64,000 nt of DNA from an uncultured Flavobacteriaceae bacterium (GTDB taxonomy: Bacteria; Bacteroidota; Bacteroidia; Flavobacteriales; Flavobacteriaceae). Location: positions 310,001-374,000 of the forward strand of contig CANMRV010000002.1 in assembly GCA_947500435.1 (NCBI GenBank). The letters are read 5' to 3'. Shown here piece by piece: positions 18,108-26,632 of this stretch. A program made the translations under genes and the position numbers. Position 1 is the stretch's first letter. Every line of letters begins with the position of its first letter. The notes beneath the pieces are model-generated. The model saw only the letters and a list, made by a program, of their open reading frames with translations. It was not told where the DNA came from and ran no database searches.

Positions 18108-18932
18108 ATGAGACGCATACTTCCTTTTTTAAGTTTACTCGTGTTTTTCGCTTCATGTAGTGAGTACCAAAAAGTACTTAAAGATGCGGATGTAAAGCCG
18201 AAGTACGATTTGGCCCAGAAATTATATGATGAAGGAGATTACAAAAGGTCGCTCCGACTTTTTGAACAGATAGCTCCTAAGTACGTTGGGAAACCTCAAG
18301 GAGAAAGGGTAATGTTCTTTTTAGCCGACAGTTATTTTAAGCGAGAGGACTTTAATATGGCAGGTTATCAATTTGAGCGATTCATCAAATCGTACCCAAA
18401 AAGTGATAAGGTGCCAGAAGCTGCTTTTTCAGGTGCTAAAAGTTACTTTGAGCTTTCACCTAGCCATTCTTTAGATCAAACAGATACCGACAAGGCCTTA
18501 GTTAAACTGCAAGGTTTTATCAATACGTATCCGGATTCCGAATATTTTGCTGAGGCAAATGTTATGGCGAAGCAGTTAACTACCAAAAAAGAGCGCAAGG
18601 CATTTGAGATAGGAAAACAGTTCAATAAGTTGGGTGAATTCAATTATGATGTACTAAGGTCCGCTGTAGCTTCGTTAGATAATTTTGTTTCTGACTATCC
18701 TGGTTCTATTTATCGAGAAGAAGCACTATATTTAAAGCTTGAGGCCAGTACTGGTATGGCTTTAAATAGTTTTGAGTCTTTGAAGCAAGAGCGTTTAGAG
18801 AATGCAAAGGAAGCCTACCGAGTACTTAAAAAACAATATCCAGAAACAAAGTTTGCCAAAAAGGCGGATAATTTATTAGAGAAAATAGAGAAAGAATTGC
18901 AAAATTCTTCAGATATAACAACAACAAAATAA
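18108..18932 (+). CDS. bamD: Outer membrane protein assembly factor BamD
   Basis: The start is set at the ATG at 18108 (MRRILPFLSLLVFFASC), four codons after the first in-frame ATG, because it gives a clean lipoprotein signal and a -7 box ends just upstream. 274 residues made of TPR repeats (YDLAQKLYDEGDYKRSLRLF, FFLADSYFKREDFNMAGYQF, then AANVMAKQL-type helices), as in BamD/YfiO, the lipoprotein that works with BamA to insert outer-membrane barrels. The gene starts a tight unit with rpoZ 12 bp later. Confidence 0.93.
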   Translation: MRRILPFLSLLVFFASCSEYQKVLKDADVKPKYDLAQKLYDEGDYKRSLRLFEQIAPKYVGKPQGERVMFFLADSYFKREDFNMAGYQFERFIKSYPKSDKVPEAAFSGAKSYFELSPSHSLDQTDTDKALVKLQGFINTYPDSEYFAEANVMAKQLTTKKERKAFEIGKQFNKLGEFNYDVLRSAVASLDNFVSDYPGSIYREEALYLKLEASTGMALNSFESLKQERLENAKEAYRVLKKQYPETKFAKKADNLLEKIEKELQNSSDITTTK

Positions 18933-18944
18933 ACTGTTATCATT

Positions 18945-19277
18945 ATGAACATGAATGATTTAAAAAACTCAAAAGCTCCTGTTTCTACTACAACGATTAA
19001 CAAGAATGAGTTTGATGCACCAACACAAAATATTTATGAAGCGATTTCTATAACTGCTAAAAGAGCAATTCAAATCAATTCTGATATCAAGAAAGAACTG
19101 CTTGAAAAATTAGAAGAATTTGCTACATACAGCGATAGTCTTGAAGAAGTTTTTGAAAATAAAGAGCAGATTGAAGTATCTAAATTCTACGAAAAATTGC
19201 CAAAGCCTCATGCTTTAGCTGTTGAGGAGTGGTTAACTGATAAGATTTATCATAGAAATACTGAGAAAGACGCATAA
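18945..19277 (+). CDS. rpoZ: DNA-directed RNA polymerase omega subunit (Bacteroidetes type)
   Basis: 110 residues. The core matches the RpoZ/RPB6 fold: NIYEAISITAKRAIQINSDI with the conserved AR.A-like helix and an acidic tail region. Bacteroidetes omega is longer than the enterobacterial one and carries the extra C-terminal helices seen here (LPKPHALAVEEWLTDKIYHR). It stabilises the beta-prime subunit. It is placed between bamD and coaBC, as in many Flavobacteriaceae, and its stop is three bases from the coaBC ATG. Confidence 0.88.
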   Translation: MNMNDLKNSKAPVSTTTINKNEFDAPTQNIYEAISITAKRAIQINSDIKKELLEKLEEFATYSDSLEEVFENKEQIEVSKFYEKLPKPHALAVEEWLTDKIYHRNTEKDA

Positions 19278-19280
19278 TTG

Positions 19281-20486
19281 ATGCTGAGTGGTAAAAATAT
19301 CCTTTTAGGAATTACTGGAGGAATAGCCGCTTACAAAACTACCTTTCTCGTTCGTTTACTGATTAAAGCTGGTGCAAATGTCAAAGTTGTTTTGACAGAA
19401 AGTGCCAGCTCTTTTGTTTCTCCCCTAACGTTGGCGACACTTTCTAAGAACCCTGTTTTATCTTCCTTCGTGAAGGAGGAAAACGATACAGTAGACTGGA
19501 ACAACCATGTAGAATTAGGCCTTTGGGCTGAATTGATGATAATAGCTCCTGCCACAGCAAATACCTTGTCTAAAATGGCAAATGGCACTTGCGACAACTT
19601 GCTTTTAGCTACCTATCTCTCAGCAAAATGCCCTGTTTTCTTTGCTCCGGCAATGGACTTGGATATGTATAAGCATCCATCTACCAAGGCTTCCTTTGAA
19701 AAACTAGAATCTTTTGGAAATACTATGATTCCTGCAACTTCAGGAGAATTGGCCAGTGGTTTACATGGAGAAGGGCGCATGGCTGAACCTGAAGATATTG
19801 TTGGTTTTGTAGAACAATTTTTATCTGAGGGACTTCCTCTTAGTGGAAAAAAAGTTCTGATAACTGCGGGGCCAACCTATGAAGCTATTGACCCCGTCCG
19901 TTTTGTAGGAAATCATTCGTCAGGATTAATGGGTTACGAATTGGCAAAGGAAGCAGCAAGGTTAGGTGCCAAAGTTGCTTTAGTTTCAGGGCCTTCTAGT
20001 CTTGATATTAAGAATGATTCCATCAATTTGATACGTGTGGTATCTGCTGATGAGATGTACAACGCTGTGCATGCTCATTATGCGAACACCGATATTGCCA
20101 TATGCGCTGCTGCCGTAGCGGATTATCGCCCCAAAGTAGTGGCGGATCAAAAGATTAAAAAGGCTTCAGTGGACTTGTCTATCGAACTAACAAAGAACAA
20201 GGACATTCTTTTGTCCCTTGGGAAAGAGAAGAAAAATCAATTTTTAGTTGGGTTCGCACTTGAGACAGAAAATGAGCTTGAAAACGCGAAAGGAAAGCTT
20301 AAAAAGAAGAATCTAGACGCCATAGTTCTAAACTCCCTTAACGATTCGGGAGCTGGTTTTGGAAAACAAACAAATAAAATCACTTTTATAGATAAGAATT
20401 CTACTATAAAAGCGTTTGACTTAAAAAGTAAGGCGGCTGTAGCTGTGGATATTTTTAAAGAAATCACAAGCAGAATCAATGCGTAA
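19281..20486 (+). CDS. coaBC: Bifunctional phosphopantothenoylcysteine decarboxylase / phosphopantothenate-cysteine ligase
   Basis: Start at the ATG at 19281 (preceded by an in-frame TTG). 401 residues with both halves of CoaBC: the FMN-dependent CoaC decarboxylase (GITGGIAAYKTTFLVRLL, NHVELGLWAELMIIAPATAN with the active His, FFAPAMD) and the CoaB ligase (ITAGPTYEAIDPVRFVGNHS, AAVADYRP, KKKNLDAIVLN). It makes 4'-phosphopantetheine on the route to coenzyme A; the last enzyme, CoaE, is at 25967 in the same run. Its 3' end overlaps the next gene by eight bases. Confidence 0.96.
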   Translation: MLSGKNILLGITGGIAAYKTTFLVRLLIKAGANVKVVLTESASSFVSPLTLATLSKNPVLSSFVKEENDTVDWNNHVELGLWAELMIIAPATANTLSKMANGTCDNLLLATYLSAKCPVFFAPAMDLDMYKHPSTKASFEKLESFGNTMIPATSGELASGLHGEGRMAEPEDIVGFVEQFLSEGLPLSGKKVLITAGPTYEAIDPVRFVGNHSSGLMGYELAKEAARLGAKVALVSGPSSLDIKNDSINLIRVVSADEMYNAVHAHYANTDIAICAAAVADYRPKVVADQKIKKASVDLSIELTKNKDILLSLGKEKKNQFLVGFALETENELENAKGKLKKKNLDAIVLNSLNDSGAGFGKQTNKITFIDKNSTIKAFDLKSKAAVAVDIFKEITSRINA

Positions 20487-21366
20487 TCTCTTCACCATAC
20501 TATTTTGTGTACTTTTTTCTATGACTATTTATGGTCAGGAATTAAACTGCAAGATAACCGTAAACTCCGATCAGTTATCACAAGGGGATTTGCCGGTCTT
20601 CAAAACCTTGGAGCGGTCTTTGAACGATTTTGTAAACAAGAGTAAATGGACCAACCGCGCTTTTAGGGAGAATGAACGGTTGAATGCCCAAATGTTCATT
20701 ACGATTACGAAGTATGAGTCGAACCGATTTGAAGGTAACATTCAAATTCAATCTACTCGGCCTGTTTTTAATACCTCTTATGAAACACCTGTTTTTAACT
20801 ATAAAGACGGTCAATTTTCATTTCAATATATCGAATACGAACCCTTGGTGTACAACCCAAATGTTTTTGATTCAAATTTGGTGGGTGTGGTTTCCTACTA
20901 TATTTACATTATGTTGGGTTTAGATGCGGATACTTTTTCCTTAGAAGGGGGTTCCGAGCATTTTAAAGAAGCACAAAAAATAGTAACTCAAGCTCAAGGG
21001 ACTAATTACAAAGGATGGAGTCAAACAGGGGATCGTACACGTTTTGAAATGGTAGATGATTTATTGTCAAATACCTATCGTGAATATCATGTTGCCATGT
21101 ACAACTATCACAGAAAGGGATTAGATATTCTTGGAGATAATAATAGTACTGGAAAGCAGGTGATTGCGGGTACGATGAAGTTATTCGAAACGATGCAAAA
21201 ACGTCGTCCAAATGCCTTCTTGACGCAGACCTTTTTTGAGACTAAGTCTGAAGAAATACGTAATATTTTTTCTGACGGACCTAAAGTAGATGTTGTCAAA
21301 CTAAAGGAGACACTTAACAATATCGCCCCGTACTTCTCCAGTACATGGAACGATATTAAGTATTGA
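20479..21366 (+). CDS. porD: DUF4835 family exported protein (PorD-like, type IX secretion associated)
   Basis: 295 residues with a signal peptide (MRNLFTILFCVLFSMTIYGQ) and the DUF4835 pattern: ELNCKITVNSDQ, FKTLERSLNDFVN, FNYKDGQFSFQYIEYEPLVY, YYIYIMLGLDADTFSLEGG and AIAPYFSSTWNDIKY-like end. From memory this family is named PorD in type IX secretion annotation; the name is less sure than the family. It overlaps coaBC by eight bases and precedes recN, a conserved flavobacterial order. A PorP/SprF protein occurs at 40240 in the same window. Confidence 0.8.
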   Translation: MRNLFTILFCVLFSMTIYGQELNCKITVNSDQLSQGDLPVFKTLERSLNDFVNKSKWTNRAFRENERLNAQMFITITKYESNRFEGNIQIQSTRPVFNTSYETPVFNYKDGQFSFQYIEYEPLVYNPNVFDSNLVGVVSYYIYIMLGLDADTFSLEGGSEHFKEAQKIVTQAQGTNYKGWSQTGDRTRFEMVDDLLSNTYREYHVAMYNYHRKGLDILGDNNSTGKQVIAGTMKLFETMQKRRPNAFLTQTFFETKSEEIRNIFSDGPKVDVVKLKETLNNIAPYFSSTWNDIKY

Positions 21367-21420
21367 TTCAATGATTATTTAAAATATCAATTATCTTTAC
21401 GGCACTAATATTCTTAGATA

Positions 21421-23073
21421 GTGCTATCAAACCTTTCCATAAAAAATTACGCTTTAATAGATTCTTTGAACGTTTCGTTTACAGAAGGTTTTACTACTAT
21501 TACAGGTGAAACGGGTGCGGGTAAATCAATTCTCTTGGGAGGACTATCTCTCGTATTGGGAAAGCGAGCAGATTTAAGTGCTTTGCGAGACGAGGGCCAA
21601 AAGTGTATTATTGAAGCTGAGTTTGAAATTAAAAAATACAAGCTAAAACCCTTTTTTAAGGTAAATGATTTGGATTATGAGGATAGAACAATAGTTCGGC
21701 GGGAGATACTTCCTAGTGGAAAATCCAGAGCTTTCATCAATGATACCCCAATTACTTTAGATATACTTTCACAGTTAGGCAATCAACTAATCGATGTGCA
21801 TTCTCAACATCAAACACTACAACTTGCCGATAATGATTTTCAGTTAAAAGTCATTGATGCTTTGGCAGAGAACAAGTCCACTCTTGATGACTATTCCGAA
21901 AAATTGGATATTTACAAAAAAACATCAAAAGACCTGGAGCAACTTGTTGATTTTCAAAAAAATGCAGATAAAGAGTATGAATACAACAGTTTCTTATTGA
22001 AGGAGTTGGAAGATGCTTCGCTGAAAGTTGGAATGCAAGAAGAATTGGAAGAACAATACGAGCAGTTGAACAATGTTGAGGGTATTATGGAGCAGTTGTC
22101 CAAAAGCGAGCAATTGATAAATGGTGAGCAAGTTGGCGTGCTATGTTTGTTAAGTGAGCTGAAGCAGGCTTCGAGTAAATTATCTGGATTTGGAAATCAA
22201 TATTCCGGATTAAATGAGCGAATACAATCTGTTTTTATAGAGATGGATGATATTGCAGGCGAATTACAATCTTATCACGATCAAGCTGAGGCTAATCCGC
22301 AATTACTAGAGGAGGTGAGTGGCAAACTGCAACTTTTGTTCAATTTGCAAAAGAAACATGCGGCGCTTGATATTGAAGAATTGATAAAAATTAAGGAAGC
22401 GCTTTCTGAGAAAGTCGGGGTTACCGAAAACCTAGAAGCAAACATCGAGCAACTTCAGAAAGAGCTAGTACGGGATGAGTCGGCCCTGGAAGAAGTTGCT
22501 AAAAAGCTCAATGCAAGTAGGGTAGCGGTTTTGCCAAATTTAAAACAACAATTAGAGAACAGTCTGGAGATGTTAGGAATGCCAAGCGCGGCGTTTCAAA
22601 TAGAGATTCACCCTTCATCTAGTTTCAAATCAAATGGTAAAGATAATCTTAGCTTTTTGTTTTCTGCTAATAAGGGGAGCAATTACGGGGAGTTGAAAAA
22701 AGTAGCTTCTGGAGGCGAACTTTCCCGAATAATGCTTACAATCAAGTCAATCTTAGCCAAATATGAGCATTTGCCTACTATGATGTTCGATGAGATAGAT
22801 ACTGGAGTTTCTGGTGAGATTTCGAACAAAATGGGTGATATTATGTCCACAATGAGTAAAACCATGCAGGTGTTCTCCATAACGCACCTGCCACAGGTGG
22901 CTTCCAAAGGTGACCAACACTTCAAGGTCTATAAGACAGATGAAGACAATACCACACATACAAGAATGAAAAAGCTAACTGCCGATGAAAGAGTGGTGGA
23001 ATTGGCTGGAATGCTGGGTGGCAATGACCTTTCCGATTCGGCCATGGCTCACGCTAGACAGCTTTTAAATTAG
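21421..23073 (+). CDS. recN: DNA repair protein RecN
   Basis: 550 residues, the normal length, with a GTG start (MLSNLSIKNYALIDSL). SMC-like ATPase elements: Walker A GETGAGKS, the signature region SGGELSRIMLTIKSI, Walker B PTMMFDEIDTGVSG and a D-loop, with central coiled coils (about 150-350). RecN binds DNA ends and helps recombinational repair of double-strand breaks. It is in the core run between the DUF4835 gene and fabI, 54 bp after the former. Confidence 0.96.
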   Translation: MLSNLSIKNYALIDSLNVSFTEGFTTITGETGAGKSILLGGLSLVLGKRADLSALRDEGQKCIIEAEFEIKKYKLKPFFKVNDLDYEDRTIVRREILPSGKSRAFINDTPITLDILSQLGNQLIDVHSQHQTLQLADNDFQLKVIDALAENKSTLDDYSEKLDIYKKTSKDLEQLVDFQKNADKEYEYNSFLLKELEDASLKVGMQEELEEQYEQLNNVEGIMEQLSKSEQLINGEQVGVLCLLSELKQASSKLSGFGNQYSGLNERIQSVFIEMDDIAGELQSYHDQAEANPQLLEEVSGKLQLLFNLQKKHAALDIEELIKIKEALSEKVGVTENLEANIEQLQKELVRDESALEEVAKKLNASRVAVLPNLKQQLENSLEMLGMPSAAFQIEIHPSSSFKSNGKDNLSFLFSANKGSNYGELKKVASGGELSRIMLTIKSILAKYEHLPTMMFDEIDTGVSGEISNKMGDIMSTMSKTMQVFSITHLPQVASKGDQHFKVYKTDEDNTTHTRMKKLTADERVVELAGMLGGNDLSDSAMAHARQLLN

Positions 23074-23099
23074 ATAGGTATTTCTGCCAACTTTTTAAA

Positions 23100-23107
23100 T
23101 ATCTTTG
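23100..23107 (+). promoter_or_regulatory. Candidate -7 box of fabI
   Basis: TATCTTTG matches TAnnTTTG, 36 bp before the fabI ATG. The -33 element is not clear. Confidence 0.4.
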
Positions 23108-23142
23108 ACAACTTTAAAGGAACTATAGAAAACGAAGAACAC

Positions 23143-23952
23143 ATGTCTTATAATTTATTAAAGGGAAAAAGAGGAATCATTTTTGGAGCTTTAGATGAGA
23201 ATTCCATTGCTTGGAAAACGGCCGAAAGAGTGCATGCTGAGGGAGGAACTTTTGTACTGACGAATGCACCCGTCGCAATGCGAATGGGACAGATTAAGGT
23301 TTTGGCGGAGAAGACAGGTTCTGAGGTTATTCCTGCAGATGCTACTAGTCAAGAAGATTTGGAGAACTTGGTAAGTAAGTCTGTAGAGATACTGGGGGGT
23401 AAATTAGACTTTGTACTACATTCCATTGGGATGTCTATAAATGTTCGAAAAGGAAGGCATTATACGGATGAAAAATATGATTTTACTGCTAAAGGATGGG
23501 ACATTTCGGCACTTTCATTTCACAGGGTGATGCAGACTTTATATAAGGCCGATGCAATGAACGAATGGGGAAGTATTGTAGCTCTCACCTATATGGCTGC
23601 GCAACGAACCTTTCCTGATTATAATGATATGGCTGATAATAAGGCGTATTTGGAATCTGTAGCACGTAGTTTTGGCTATTTCTTCGGAAAAGAAAAGAAA
23701 GTTCGGGTAAACACCATTTCTCAGTCTCCGACAGCTACAACTGCTGGTTCAGGAGTAAAAGGTTTTGACGGGTTCATCAGTTATGCGGAAAAAATGTCTC
23801 CTTTAGGAAACGCTTCTGCCCAAGATTGTGCTGATTATACGGTTTCCTTGTTTTCAGACCTTACTAAAAAAGTGACGATGCAAAATCTATTTCACGACGG
23901 AGGTTTTTCAAATACAGGAGTGAGTCAAGAAGTGATTGAAAAGTTCGAGTAG
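23143..23952 (+). CDS. fabI: Enoyl-[acyl-carrier-protein] reductase FabI
   Basis: 269 residues of the SDR fold specific to FabI: LLKGKRGIIFGALDENSIAW (nucleotide-binding turn), LDFVLHSIGMS, LTYMAAQRTFPDYNDMADNK containing the Tyr-x6-Lys style active-site residues, VRVNTISQSPTATTAGSGVKG with the substrate-loop, and TVSLFSDL. It reduces the enoyl-ACP double bond in the last step of fatty acid elongation, using NADH. It has its own candidate promoter and is followed after 48 bp by a glycosyltransferase. Confidence 0.96.
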   Translation: MSYNLLKGKRGIIFGALDENSIAWKTAERVHAEGGTFVLTNAPVAMRMGQIKVLAEKTGSEVIPADATSQEDLENLVSKSVEILGGKLDFVLHSIGMSINVRKGRHYTDEKYDFTAKGWDISALSFHRVMQTLYKADAMNEWGSIVALTYMAAQRTFPDYNDMADNKAYLESVARSFGYFFGKEKKVRVNTISQSPTATTAGSGVKGFDGFISYAEKMSPLGNASAQDCADYTVSLFSDLTKKVTMQNLFHDGGFSNTGVSQEVIEKFE

Positions 23953-24000
23953 GAAACCACTTGAGTTTATACTTTTTATCGTTTTATAAAATTCAAACAA

Positions 24001-24999
24001 ATGGAGTTATCCTTTTCTTTTATTATTCCTGTTTACAATAGGCCTAATGAGATTAAGGAGTTACTCGAGAGTATAGAGGCACAGACTTTTCAGAACCCCT
24101 TTGAGGTTGTTATAATCGAAGATGGCTCGACCGATTCATCCGAAGAAATTGTCAAGAAATTTCAGAACGAAATCTCTATTTCCTATTACAAAAAAAATAA
24201 TACAGGTCCGGGTGATTCGCGTAATTATGGCATGCGAAAGGCAATGGGCAACTACTTTATAGTCCTTGATTCCGACTGCATCCTTCCTGAGCAATATCTA
24301 GACATTGTTCATCAAGCCTTACAAGAAAACTTTGTGCATTGTTTTGGCGGACCTGATAACGCTCATGAGTCCTTTAGTTTAGCTCAGAAGGCCATAAACT
24401 ATGCGATGACCTCTTTTTTAAGCACAGGGGGCATACGTGGAGGTAAAAATTCTGTGGATAAATTTCAACCGCGAAGTTTCAATATGGGTATTTCAAAAGA
24501 AGCTTTTGGAGCTACAAATGGCTTTGGTAATATCCATCCAGGGGAGGACCCAGATTTGACCTTTCGTTTATGGAATAAAGGATACGAAACTCGTTTGATT
24601 CCCGAAGCTTTTGTCTATCACAAGCGCCGAATTGACTGGAGTAAATTCTATGTTCAGGTGAATAAATTTGGTCTTGTGCGGCCTATTTTGAACAAATGGC
24701 ACCCTCATACCGTTAAGGCAACTTACTGGTTTCCCTTGTTGTTTTGCATTGGTTTTGTTTTTGCAGCGGTTTCAGCCGCAATAGGTATCTTAACTCCTTT
24801 ATTACTTTATGTGATTTATTTTTTTGTAGTTTTAATAGACGCCATATTAAAAACGAAAAGCCTTGTTATTGCTTTGCTGTCCGTACTAGCTGTACAAATT
24901 CAATTCGTGGGTTACGGATTAGGTTTTTTAAAATCGACAGTTCTTCTTAACTTCACTAGTAAGAAGCCTCAAGAAGTTTTTCCAAACTTGTTCTTTTAA
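24001..24999 (+). CDS. Family 2 glycosyltransferase with C-terminal membrane helices
   Basis: 332 residues. The GT-A domain shows FSFIIPVYNRPNEIKELLES, VVIIEDGSTDSSEE, a DSDC metal-binding motif after YFIVLD, and GEDPDLTFRLWNKGYE near the catalytic region. Two hydrophobic helices follow (LLFCIGFVFAAVSAAIGIL and LLLYVIYFFVVLIDAIL). It probably extends an envelope glycan; donor and acceptor are unknown. Eleven bases separate it from the YbbR-like gene. Confidence 0.9.
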   Translation: MELSFSFIIPVYNRPNEIKELLESIEAQTFQNPFEVVIIEDGSTDSSEEIVKKFQNEISISYYKKNNTGPGDSRNYGMRKAMGNYFIVLDSDCILPEQYLDIVHQALQENFVHCFGGPDNAHESFSLAQKAINYAMTSFLSTGGIRGGKNSVDKFQPRSFNMGISKEAFGATNGFGNIHPGEDPDLTFRLWNKGYETRLIPEAFVYHKRRIDWSKFYVQVNKFGLVRPILNKWHPHTVKATYWFPLLFCIGFVFAAVSAAIGILTPLLLYVIYFFVVLIDAILKTKSLVIALLSVLAVQIQFVGYGLGFLKSTVLLNFTSKKPQEVFPNLFF

Positions 25000-25010
25000 A
25001 ATGCCTACCT

Positions 25011-25967
25011 GTGATACAAAAAATCAAAAACAGTTTAAAAAAGCGCAAAGTAAAAGTCTTCCTGATTTTCTTATTTTGTTCAACATCTGCCTGGTTCATT
25101 AGTAAATTATCAGAACCTTATATTAGCAATACTTCAATTGGATTGAATTATAGGAATACTAGTGATGACTTGCTACTTGTCAACTCTTCTCAAGACAAGA
25201 TTGATGTAAAATTAAAAGCTGTAGGTTTCCAGTTTTTAGGATTTAGCTTTAATAAGAAAAATGTAGTAATAGATTTATCTACTGTTGTCAAAGAAGGGCG
25301 TCAGTATTATTTGCCTTATCAAAAGTATCAGACGCAAATTGAAAAACAACTACCAGCTTCGATGGAATTAATTGATATGGAAAAAGACACTTTGTTTTTT
25401 GATTTTCAAGAAGTTATATCAAAAGAGGTCCCCGTGAAACCTCGCCTGCAGTTGAACTTGGCCCAGAATTATTTGTTAGAGGGGAAACTGGAAATCACAC
25501 CCGCTACAGTGGTAATAAAAGGCCCAAAAAATGAGGTGGATACTATTGCAGACGTTAAATCGTCTCGGATAGACTTGACTGATTTGACATCGGATTTCTC
25601 TAGAAATGTATCTATTGCGATTCCAGATGGCTTGAGGTACACTTCCTTCTCAGCAAGTTCAGTTACCATTGCTGGAAAAGTATCGCGATTTTCGGAAAAA
25701 ATAATGACCGTTTCTATTAAGGTGTTGAACCTTCCAAATGGTACTGAAGTGAAATTGTTTCCGGATAAGGTTGATGTTTTATGCAAGGGTACATTAAGTA
25801 CTCTCAAGAATTTGAATGCTTCAGATTTTGAAGTGATAGCCGATTTCAGTAAAATCAGGAGTAGTAGGTCAAAAAGTATTAATCTGGTGCTCAACAAAAA
25901 ACCTGAAAAACTAGCCAGCGTTATTTTACAGGAAACTGAATCGGAGTATATTCTAAAACGAGAATAA
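25011..25967 (+). CDS. YbbR-like domain protein (CdaR-like)
   Basis: 318 residues with a GTG start. One N-terminal transmembrane helix (VKVFLIFLFCSTSAWFISKL) is followed by an extracytoplasmic part with repeated YbbR-type beta units (VPVKPRLQLNLAQNYLLEG, VVIKGPKNEVDTIADVKS, VKVLNLPNGTEVKLFPDKV). In Firmicutes the related CdaR controls a diadenylate cyclase; in Bacteroidetes the role is not established and no cyclase gene is adjacent here. Its stop overlaps the coaE start by one base, so the two are coupled. Confidence 0.85.
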   Translation: MIQKIKNSLKKRKVKVFLIFLFCSTSAWFISKLSEPYISNTSIGLNYRNTSDDLLLVNSSQDKIDVKLKAVGFQFLGFSFNKKNVVIDLSTVVKEGRQYYLPYQKYQTQIEKQLPASMELIDMEKDTLFFDFQEVISKEVPVKPRLQLNLAQNYLLEGKLEITPATVVIKGPKNEVDTIADVKSSRIDLTDLTSDFSRNVSIAIPDGLRYTSFSASSVTIAGKVSRFSEKIMTVSIKVLNLPNGTEVKLFPDKVDVLCKGTLSTLKNLNASDFEVIADFSKIRSSRSKSINLVLNKKPEKLASVILQETESEYILKRE

Positions 25968-26548
25968 TGATTGTAGGATTGACTGGAGGAATAGGAAGTG
26001 GTAAAACAACGGTTGCAAATTTTTTTAAAGAATTGGGTGTCCCTGTATATAATTCTGATAAAGAGGCACGTAAACTAATGAGGACTTCCAAAAAGGTAAA
26101 AAACGCCATAATTGAGCTTCTCGGTGAAAAGGCCTATAATGGTAAAAAGTTAAACAAAACCTATATTTCTGAAAAAATTTTCAATAACGAAAAACTACTT
26201 CAAAAGTTAAATTCGATTGTACATCCGGCTGTTCGAACACATTTTTTAAGATGGAAAGAGAAACAAAATGCTCTCTACGTAATTCAAGAAACTGCTCTAA
26301 TTTTTGAGAATAAGTCCGAATCATTTTATGATAAAATTATTTTGGTGGTTGCGCCAGAGTACCAACGAGTACAACGAGTAGCAGAACGAGATGGTATTTC
26401 CATCGCACAAATTGAAAATCGATTGAAGAGTCAATTGAAAGACGACGAAAAAACACCCTTAGCCCACTATGTTATCGAGAACACCAACCTATTTAACACT
26501 CAAAAAAAAGTTGAAGAAGTGAATAAGGCTCTGCTTGAGTATTGCTAA
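25967..26548 (+). CDS. coaE: Dephospho-CoA kinase
   Basis: 193 residues. The P-loop GLTGGIGSGKTTVAN is at the extreme N-terminus, followed by the CoA-binding DKEARKLM helix, IVHPAVRTHFLRW and RDGISIAQIENRLKSQL with the lid residues. CoaE phosphorylates the ribose 3'-hydroxyl of dephospho-CoA, finishing coenzyme A synthesis, which starts in this run with coaBC. It is translationally coupled to the YbbR-like gene. Confidence 0.95.
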   Translation: MIVGLTGGIGSGKTTVANFFKELGVPVYNSDKEARKLMRTSKKVKNAIIELLGEKAYNGKKLNKTYISEKIFNNEKLLQKLNSIVHPAVRTHFLRWKEKQNALYVIQETALIFENKSESFYDKIILVVAPEYQRVQRVAERDGISIAQIENRLKSQLKDDEKTPLAHYVIENTNLFNTQKKVEEVNKALLEYC

Positions 26549-26570
26549 CATCCCGTGTTTTTTTAACATT

Positions 26571-26601
26571 TTTGTTAAGGTTTGGTTAAAGCCGTAATTT
26601 G
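26571..26601 (+). promoter_or_regulatory. Promoter of the RprX/RprY two-component operon
   Basis: A TTTG -33 box (26571-26574) and a TAATTTG -7 box (26595-26601) are separated by 20 bp, the arrangement expected for the primary sigma factor of Bacteroidetes. Transcription would start near 26608, 25 bp before the kinase ATG. Confidence 0.6.
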
Positions 26602-26632
26602 CCCGAAGTATAATCTTTAAATTAGCTTAGAG